Part shown: piece by piece, positions 7,071 to 12,708 of the stretch
How the letters are laid out: each line of letters starts with the position of its first letter
How positions within the stretch are numbered: position 1 is the first letter of the stretch
Assembly: GCA_965662355.1 (NCBI GenBank)
Contig: CBFIHP010000041.1
Span: 1-16,502 of the forward strand
Reading direction: 5' to 3'
Source: GCA-2683825 sp965662355
Lineage (GTDB): Bacteria; Planctomycetota; UBA1135; GCA-002686595
DNA: 16,502 nucleotides
Notes under the pieces: generated by a model
Seen by the model: only the letters and a program-made list of their open reading frames with translations
What the model was told of the DNA's origin: nothing
Databases searched by the model: none
Program-made: the position numbers and the translations under genes

Positions 7071-9725
7071 ATGCTGCGCTATGTGCTCCCCACGCTCTTG
7101 CTCTTAGCCCCCTCCTCTCAGGCCCAGGGGCCCGCGGTTTCCCAGCGAGGGAATCTCCCCCTGCTCCAGACGCAGCATGTCTGGACCTACGACCTGCCTG
7201 CCATTGTGCCCTCGAGCGTGATCAAAGAGGACGCAGATAGGCGCTCGTCCGGGCTTCCGCCACGCTTCGCCTTGCCGCGCGAGTGTTCTCTCACTCCTTC
7301 CCAAGAGGGAACTTGGGAGAACCTCGATTCCCAGACGCTTCTCTGGCGTCTGCGGATTCGAGCGCTTGGAGCCGTGAACTTGAACCTTGGGTTCAAGAGC
7401 TTCTTCCTACCGCCCTCGGCCGCATTGCATATCTACTCCACCGATCGCACCCATGTGGTCCGGCCCTTCACCGCCACCGACAATGCGGTCCACGGTGAAC
7501 TCTGGACACCGGTTGTGGCCACCGAAGATCTGATGCTCGAGTTGGAGGTCGCGCTAAGCGAGGTCGCTCAGGTACGTCTCGAGCTGAGCCAAGTTGGCCA
7601 TGGCTACCGGCCCTTCGGCTCGCCCGCAAGTGGCTATCTCGGCTCGGGCAGTTGTAACTTCGATGTGGTCTGTCCCGAGGGCGACGACTGGCAGCTCGAC
7701 ATCCCCTCCGTCGGCGTGATCTCGACCGGCGGCTCGACTTTTTGCACCGGGTTCATGGTGAACAACGTCCGCAACGACTTGCGGCCCTACTTCATGACGG
7801 CAGCACACTGCGGGATCTCGAGCGGAAATGCAGCTTCGCTCGTGGTGTACTGGAACTATGAAAACTCCGTCTGCCGCACCCCTGGAACGCCGGGGGCCGG
7901 CGGCAACGGCGACGGTAGCCTGGCAGAGTTCAACTCGGGTTCTTCCTTCCGGGCAGGCTGGAGTTCTTCAGACGTCACCCTGGTCGAGCTCGACAGTGAC
8001 CCGCCGGCCGCCTACGACGTGTCCTATGCCGGGTGGGATGCCACGGGCGCGGACGCCAGCATGGCCATCGCCATCCATCACCCCGACACCGATGAGAAGC
8101 GCATCAGCTTCGAGTTCCAGCCGACAACGACCACGACCTATCTGCAGAACGGTATTCCGGGCAACGGTACACACGTGCGCGTCGAGGACTGGGACCTCGG
8201 GACGACCGAGCCGGGTTCCTCAGGCTCACCGCTGTTCAATCAGGACCACCGCGTGATCGGCCAACTCCACGGGGGATTCGCCTCGTGTAGCAGCCAGACC
8301 TCCGACTGGTACGGCAAGTTCTCGGTGTCCTGGACGGGCGGCGGTACTTCGTCCACGCGGCTCTCCAACCATCTCGATCCCGACTCGACGGGCACGCTGA
8401 CAGTGGATGCCACATCCCTGGCGACCCTGTGCACAGACCTAGGAACGTTCGAGTTCAATCGGCCGCTGTATCGCTGTGAGGACACGCTCGACATCTTGCT
8501 GACCGACTGTGGATTGAACACATCAGATCTCGTGGCCGAAACCGTGATGGTCACGGTGGATTCGTCGACCGAGCCCGGTGGCGAGAGCCTGCTCTTGACC
8601 GAAACCGGTCCTCAGACGGCACGCTTCGCGGGCACCTTGGCGCTCAGCTCCAGCGATGGCGTCGGTGTTCTTCAGGTCATTGAAGGGGACGCGGTAACCG
8701 CACGTTACACGGATGCGGACGACGGCATGGGGGGCTCGAATGTGCCCGTTACCGGCCCGATCGCCATTGACTGTACTCCCGCAACGATCATCAGCGCGGG
8801 TGTCTCGGGAATCGGTCCGGACGTTGCAATTGTCACACTCACGTGCAACGAGGGCGTGACCGCTGGCGTGGACTTCGGCACGAACTGCGCCTCCCTGATT
8901 CAAGTTCAGACCGGAACCGATTTTGGAACGACGGCTACCGTCGAGCTGAGCGGTCTCCTGCCGAATACGACCTACTTCTTCCACGCCCTGGCCACCGACG
9001 CGGCGGGGAACGTGACCACGGATGACAATGCTGGCAACTGCTACTCGTTCTCGACCGACAGCGTGCCCATCGCATTCACCGAGGAATTCTCAGGGGACAC
9101 GGACTTCAATGACATCGTGCTGTCCTTCACGCCTGATCCAGGACCGGACGGCTACGTTGTCTGTACACGGCCGAGCCTGGGGCTGGCGACCAACCCTGCT
9201 GGAGGTACGAACCTGGCGCTATCCGACGACGACACACAGCAGATCGTCCTCGGGGGTGGAAACACCGTGAAGCTCTACGGCCAGAGCTACAACTCCTTCT
9301 GGGTCAACTCGAACGGCAGCCTGACCTTCAATGCCGGCGATACCGACTTCACCGAAAGTCTGGCCGAGCACTTCGGAGAACCGCGCATCTCGCCCTACTG
9401 GGACGACTTCAACCCCTCCGCAGGTGGCACTGTTTCCTACCGCCAGCTGAACGATCGTGTCGTGGTCACTTGGGATGGAATTCCGGAGTACTCGACCACA
9501 AACCAGAACACCTTCCAGGTCGAGCTCTTCTACGGAGGCCGCATCCGCCTGAGCTACGCCAGTCTCGACTCGACCGACGGCATCACGGGACTCTCCGCCG
9601 GTCTCGGCGTACCCCCCTCCTTCTTCGAGACAGACTTCTCGATCCAGCCGACGTGCAGCGGGGGCGGTCCCCAGACTGACCGCGCTCGTACGCCGAGTAG
9701 TGGGCCTACGATTCAGGTCCAATAG
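7071..9725 (+). CDS. secreted lysyl-endopeptidase-like serine protease with modular C-terminus
   Basis: 884 residues. The signal peptide ends near residue 18-20 (PSSQAQG). A proregion to about residue 190 contains a beta-sandwich-like stretch (NLNLGFKSFFLPP). The chymotrypsin-fold domain (about 195-440) matches the Achromobacter protease I type: catalytic H246 (TAAHC), D301 (SDVTLVELD) and S384 (EPGSSGSPLF), plus the family phrases YAGWD, AIAIHHP and GQLHGG. H400 and D412 sit 16 and 28 residues after the catalytic Ser. They correspond to the His and Asp that set the Lys-binding pocket in Achromobacter protease I (from memory), so cleavage after basic residues is inferred. The tail holds an uncharacterised beta-rich region, a fibronectin-III-like module (about 570-665) and a nidogen-like beta domain (about 715-850, with FWVNSNGSLTF). 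No sorting signal is visible at the end (TIQVQ). It is probably released or surface-bound and used for protein digestion. Confidence 0.9.
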   Translation: MLRYVLPTLLLLAPSSQAQGPAVSQRGNLPLLQTQHVWTYDLPAIVPSSVIKEDADRRSSGLPPRFALPRECSLTPSQEGTWENLDSQTLLWRLRIRALGAVNLNLGFKSFFLPPSAALHIYSTDRTHVVRPFTATDNAVHGELWTPVVATEDLMLELEVALSEVAQVRLELSQVGHGYRPFGSPASGYLGSGSCNFDVVCPEGDDWQLDIPSVGVISTGGSTFCTGFMVNNVRNDLRPYFMTAAHCGISSGNAASLVVYWNYENSVCRTPGTPGAGGNGDGSLAEFNSGSSFRAGWSSSDVTLVELDSDPPAAYDVSYAGWDATGADASMAIAIHHPDTDEKRISFEFQPTTTTTYLQNGIPGNGTHVRVEDWDLGTTEPGSSGSPLFNQDHRVIGQLHGGFASCSSQTSDWYGKFSVSWTGGGTSSTRLSNHLDPDSTGTLTVDATSLATLCTDLGTFEFNRPLYRCEDTLDILLTDCGLNTSDLVAETVMVTVDSSTEPGGESLLLTETGPQTARFAGTLALSSSDGVGVLQVIEGDAVTARYTDADDGMGGSNVPVTGPIAIDCTPATIISAGVSGIGPDVAIVTLTCNEGVTAGVDFGTNCASLIQVQTGTDFGTTATVELSGLLPNTTYFFHALATDAAGNVTTDDNAGNCYSFSTDSVPIAFTEEFSGDTDFNDIVLSFTPDPGPDGYVVCTRPSLGLATNPAGGTNLALSDDDTQQIVLGGGNTVKLYGQSYNSFWVNSNGSLTFNAGDTDFTESLAEHFGEPRISPYWDDFNPSAGGTVSYRQLNDRVVVTWDGIPEYSTTNQNTFQVELFYGGRIRLSYASLDSTDGITGLSAGLGVPPSFFETDFSIQPTCSGGGPQTDRARTPSSGPTIQVQ

Positions 9726-9788
9726 AATCCATGAGCGAGAACCCCATCCCTCGAGCTCCGGCTTGCTTTCACACGCACCAACTCCGCC

Positions 9789-10760
9789 TCACTTGCTCGG
9801 TGCAAGAGCTCTCCCAGCGATGAACCTGGCGTAGCGGTCCGCTGTCTGTCGCGCGTGCTCGAAGATCGGAACGTGTCCTCCTGCTGAAAGCCGGACGACC
9901 TCTACGTTTCGAAGGTGCTCGGCGAAGAAGATGCGGCTGGCCGGGTGCAGAACCTTATCGTCATCGCCCCACACGAGGAGCGTTGGAGCCGTGATGGCCT
10001 CGAGGCGAGACTCGAGCGGCTCACGCTTGGACATCAAGTCGTCCCACATCTTGGAGTGCAGTTCGCGACGGGCGATCTGCTCCCGCGCGAGCACAGGAAA
10101 GACAATGCTTGGGATCGGGGGATCACTGGTGCATGTTAGCTTGAGGAAGCGTTTGTAATCGGCGAGTGACGATATGAGGAAGGGGTTGTTGCCCGCCTCT
10201 ATGCATCGAAAGCACTCGCTCTTCTCTGACGGGAAGTGCCCCGCCGGCGCGAAGAGGGCAAGGCTCAGCAATCGCTCCGGCGCATTCGAGGCGTACCCCG
10301 CAGCCATGAGGCCGCCGAGAGAATTGCCCACGAGGTGAAAGCGTTCTCCCACGATCGCGTCGAGAAACGGCGTCAGGTGCTCCAATAGGGCGATGGCGCC
10401 ATAGTTCTCCTCCAGGGACGCCGCGTTGTCGCCGTGACCCTTGAGGTCGGGGGCGATCACGCGCAGTCCACGTGGCAGGGAGCGTATGTAGCCGAGCCAA
10501 ATGTCTTTGTTGGCCGTGAACCCGTGCAACAAGACCACCGTTTGGTCCGTGCCGGGCCTTTCGAGATAAGCGAAGCGCTCTCCGTCTAACTCGGCATAGG
10601 ACAGCTGCGCGCGCGAGCGGCGCCGGTCCAGCTCCAGGCCCGTGGCGAAGAGCTGATCGCGCACGCCTTCGAGACCTCCGCGTACGCGCCCTGCGATCTC
10701 GCGGAGACGTTCGCCAGCTCGGCTGTTTGTCTCGGTATTGAACCCCTCCGGGTCTTTCAT
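9789..10760 (-). CDS. alpha/beta hydrolase (lipase/esterase-like)
   Basis: 323 residues from the ATG at 10760-10758. The alpha/beta-hydrolase core starts near residue 55 after a polar helical leader. The oxyanion-hole motif is LLHGFTANKD (77-86), the nucleophile elbow GNSLGG carries S147, the acid is probably D268 in VWGDDDKVLHP, and the histidine is H296 in SAGGHVPIFEH. The combination HGFTANKD...APDLKGHG resembles proteobacterial monoacylglycerol lipases and C-C hydrolases. No signal peptide is seen, so it is probably cytosolic or loosely membrane-associated through the amphipathic N-terminus. The substrate is probably an ester or acyl compound but is not determined. It is convergent with the protease gene (63 bases between stops). 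The ribosome site before the ATG is weak. Confidence 0.9.
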   Translation of the reverse strand: MKDPEGFNTETNSRAGERLREIAGRVRGGLEGVRDQLFATGLELDRRRSRAQLSYAELDGERFAYLERPGTDQTVVLLHGFTANKDIWLGYIRSLPRGLRVIAPDLKGHGDNAASLEENYGAIALLEHLTPFLDAIVGERFHLVGNSLGGLMAAGYASNAPERLLSLALFAPAGHFPSEKSECFRCIEAGNNPFLISSLADYKRFLKLTCTSDPPIPSIVFPVLAREQIARRELHSKMWDDLMSKREPLESRLEAITAPTLLVWGDDDKVLHPASRIFFAEHLRNVEVVRLSAGGHVPIFEHARQTADRYARFIAGRALAPSK

Positions 10761-10796
10761 TGGCTCAGCCCCAAGGGAAATGGGAAATGCGCTTCC

Positions 10797-11003
10797 TCAG
10801 GCTACCGCGCGGCAGCGAGTCCGTGGGCGGTGCTGAGCCCGAAGGTCGCTCGTGTAGCGCTGCAAACCCCCGTGCTGACTCTCGCAGGCCTGGATCAACA
10901 TGAAGAGATCGCTCTGCATTCCCACGCGAGTCAACGTGTCCTGGGCCGACAGGCTCGGAAGCAAAGGGCACAGGCTCGAACACAACAGGCCGTGAAATTG
11001 CAT
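10797..11003 (-). CDS. possible small secreted protein (68 codons)
   Basis: This ORF begins with ATG at 11003-11001 and ends with TGA 36 bases before the hydrolase start. Its first 21 residues resemble a short signal peptide (LLCSSLCPLLPSLSA, then QD), much like the ends of other signals in this window. Roughly four fifths of its codons end in G or C, as in the neighbouring real genes. Against it: no clear ribosome site, a basic low-information C-terminus (RPRTRCRAVA), and long chance ORFs are common in GC-rich DNA. No family recognised. It could also be a decayed gene. Confidence 0.3.
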   Translation of the reverse strand: MQFHGLLCSSLCPLLPSLSAQDTLTRVGMQSDLFMLIQACESQHGGLQRYTSDLRAQHRPRTRCRAVA

Positions 11004-11094
11004 CTTTGAGACGTCCGCAGGGTGCTGGCAGCAATTTTTTTTGATTCCTGTGTTCGATCGAAGAGCCCACCGTTTTCTGGTAGATGGCCCCAAG

Positions 11095-11100
11095 AAAAGG
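11095..11100 (+). promoter_or_regulatory. ribosome binding site of the LolA-like gene
   Basis: AAAAGG lies eight bases before the ATG at 11109. It favours this start over the in-frame ATG at 11022, and the signal peptide also begins here. Confidence 0.55.
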
Positions 11101-11108
11101 ACGACCCA

Positions 11109-11903
11109 ATGAGACTCTTCGTAAGCCTCGCGATCCTCGCACTCTCGGCTTTCAACCTGCACGCTTGCCCCACGAGCACCTCCTCTACGATTCCTTCGCA
11201 AGACGAGGAGGAAAGGGCGCTCGCGATTCTCGAGCGCATGCGTGAGGTCTACGCCTCATGCAAGAGCTATTCCGACGAGGGGGAAGCCCGGACCCTCTTC
11301 CTCAGTGCGCTACCGGGTCAGACCCGAATACGCACACGGACCGTGGTCAAGCCCTTTGAAACGATCTTCGAGAGGCCGGCTCGTTTCCGCTTCGAGTTCC
11401 GCACTCGCCAGGGGGAAGAGGAATGGGATCGCTACATCGTCTGGCTGGACGATGACTCCAAGGCCCGCTCCTTTTGGACCTTGAAGTACGAGACCCGCGA
11501 GTGGCCCTCGCTCGAGCATGGACTCGGGGCGGCCCGCGGAGTGTCCGATGGGACGGCGAACCACGTCCCGGCTTTGCTTTACAACCGAGATAATTGGCTA
11601 GGCGGCGTCGAGCACTTCGAGTTCGCGGGAGAGGCAAATGTCGAGGGACACCCCTGCTGGCGCATCCTCGCCCACCCGGTCTCTTACGCGAAAACCCTTG
11701 TGGACCCGCTCAACCAGAACGAAAGAAAGCTGCCCGAGGCCGGGCCGACGACGCTTTGGATCGATCGCGACGACCATCTTTTGCGCAGGATCCGCTCCAC
11801 ACGGAAGTTCGAGAAGTTCTCCACCGACCGCACGATCACCTATCGCCCCGTCCTCGGCAAACGGATCCCACGCGACGCGTTCGCAGTGAACCCCACGAAG
11901 TAG
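11109..11903 (+). CDS. exported LolA/DUF2092-like protein, possible lipoprotein
   Basis: 264 residues. The N-terminus is a signal peptide with a hydrophobic core (LFVSLAILALSAF) followed by LHAC, so Cys20 could be lipid-modified, though His before the Ala is unusual. After a Ser/Thr-rich linker the protein starts with a helix (RALAILERMREVYASCKSY). It continues as alternating strands with many aromatic and charged residues (RFRFEFRTRQGEEEW, YIVWLDDDSKARSFWTL, LWIDRDDHLLRRIR). This is the general pattern of the LolA/LolB-like half-barrel seen in DUF2092 and outer-membrane lipoprotein-sorting relatives that are abundant in Planctomycetota. The function is probably binding a hydrophobic ligand or lipoprotein in the periplasm, by analogy only. 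The sigma factor gene follows after 49 bases on the same strand, with a hairpin in between. Fold assignment is tentative; that it is an exported protein is fairly sure. Confidence 0.72.
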   Translation: MRLFVSLAILALSAFNLHACPTSTSSTIPSQDEEERALAILERMREVYASCKSYSDEGEARTLFLSALPGQTRIRTRTVVKPFETIFERPARFRFEFRTRQGEEEWDRYIVWLDDDSKARSFWTLKYETREWPSLEHGLGAARGVSDGTANHVPALLYNRDNWLGGVEHFEFAGEANVEGHPCWRILAHPVSYAKTLVDPLNQNERKLPEAGPTTLWIDRDDHLLRRIRSTRKFEKFSTDRTITYRPVLGKRIPRDAFAVNPTK

Positions 11904-11909
11904 ATCGCC

Positions 11910-11929
11910 CACGGCTCTCCAAGCCCGTG
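11910..11929 (+). terminator. hairpin between the LolA-like gene and the sigma factor gene
   Basis: CACGGCT can pair with AGCCCGTG (one bulged C) around a 5-base loop, giving a 7-bp GC-rich stem that begins six bases after the stop of the LolA-like gene. Only a short CTTT follows some bases later, so termination would be partial. It could separate the LolA-like gene from the sigma/kinase pair or attenuate read-through. Confidence 0.35.
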
Positions 11930-11952
11930 TGATCATGTAACCTTTGTGACGA

Positions 11953-12708
11953 ATGCAATCGGTGCGATTGGCAATGGAAAGAGAACCGAAGGACGGAATC
12001 GGCGTCGAGCGTGTGGGCGAGCTACTGAAGTTTGCCCGTGCTGAACTGGGCGAGGCCAGCGCGGCTCTGCTCGAAGACCCCGCCGTCCAGGTGCTGGCCC
12101 TCGCTCGCATGCGCAACGGCTACGACCTCGAAGACGCCGTGCTCTCCCAAGTTCACGAGAGCATGGGGGTGCACAAAACCATGGGCCGCAGCACGCGCCT
12201 GGCGGACGAGTTCCTGGGCTACTTCTTGCGCGATCTCATGCGCCTCGGGCAGCGCGTGAAACTCTCTTCATTGAAGCGTTTCCTGGATACGGGCGACCTC
12301 GTCCAATCCGTGCTCGGTGATCTGTGGGGTGAACTGGCCAGGGTGCGCTTCGAGACCCGCGGTCGTTATCTCGCCTACCTCTCTCGCAAGCTGAAGTGGA
12401 AGGCCTCGAACAAAACGCGCGCCCTCGAAGCGGACAAACGCTCGGAACATCGCCGGGTCGATGTCGAGGGCGAACAGGATCACCTTCAGGAAGAACCCGG
12501 GTCGCCGCTGACTCAGGCGGCCCAGGCCGAGGACCTGGAGCGACTCGCATTGGGGTTGATGAAGCTCTCGGTTCGTGATCGAAGCCTGCTGACGTCCCAT
12601 CTTCAAGGCATCGCGCTCGAGGGGATCGCCAAACAGCACAACCTCTCGTACGATGCGGCGCGCATGGCGTTGAAGCGCGCGATTCGCCACGCTCGGAGGG
12701 TCGTATGA
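11953..12708 (+). CDS. ECF-type RNA polymerase sigma factor, kinase-associated
   Basis: 251 residues; an ATG eight codons further in (11974) is an alternative start. The sigma-70 region 2 lies near residues 108-160 (FLDTGDLVQSVLGDLWGEL, then GRYLAYLSRKLKWKASNKTRA), with the DLVQ core typical of ECF sigmas. Region 4 is at the end (LSVRDRSLLTSHLQGIALEG, then IAKQHNLSYDAARMALKRA), a helix-turn-helix for -35 recognition. About 100 residues precede region 2, longer than in minimal ECF factors, and have no motif I recognise. No anti-sigma factor gene is present. Instead the stop overlaps the start of a transmembrane Ser/Thr kinase gene (ATGA), so the two are translated together. In known kinase-linked ECF groups (for example EcfP/PknT of Vibrio) phosphorylation activates the sigma factor; the same is inferred here. 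It directs RNA polymerase in the cytoplasm to unknown promoters. Confidence 0.85.
   Translation: MQSVRLAMEREPKDGIGVERVGELLKFARAELGEASAALLEDPAVQVLALARMRNGYDLEDAVLSQVHESMGVHKTMGRSTRLADEFLGYFLRDLMRLGQRVKLSSLKRFLDTGDLVQSVLGDLWGELARVRFETRGRYLAYLSRKLKWKASNKTRALEADKRSEHRRVDVEGEQDHLQEEPGSPLTQAAQAEDLERLALGLMKLSVRDRSLLTSHLQGIALEGIAKQHNLSYDAARMALKRAIRHARRVV
12695..12700 (+). promoter_or_regulatory. ribosome binding site of the kinase gene
   Basis: GGAGGG lies inside the last codons of the sigma factor gene, four bases before the ATG at 12705. It supports reinitiation or coupled translation at the ATGA overlap and fixes the kinase start. Confidence 0.7.

Larger units (their letters stand above)
10761..11108. 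other. 348-base divergent intergenic region with a T8 tract
   Basis: This gap separates the minus-strand hydrolase from the plus-strand LolA-like gene. It holds a run of eight T at 11035-11042, which is A-rich on the minus strand and could act as an upstream promoter element for leftward transcription. It also contains a 68-codon minus-strand ORF, listed separately. I found no convincing consensus promoter pair for either flanking gene. Confidence 0.35.

Noticed and set aside
11035..11042. T8 tract as an intrinsic terminator
   Set aside because: Only 3-bp stems can be drawn just ahead of it, and no plus-strand gene ends upstream within a sensible distance.
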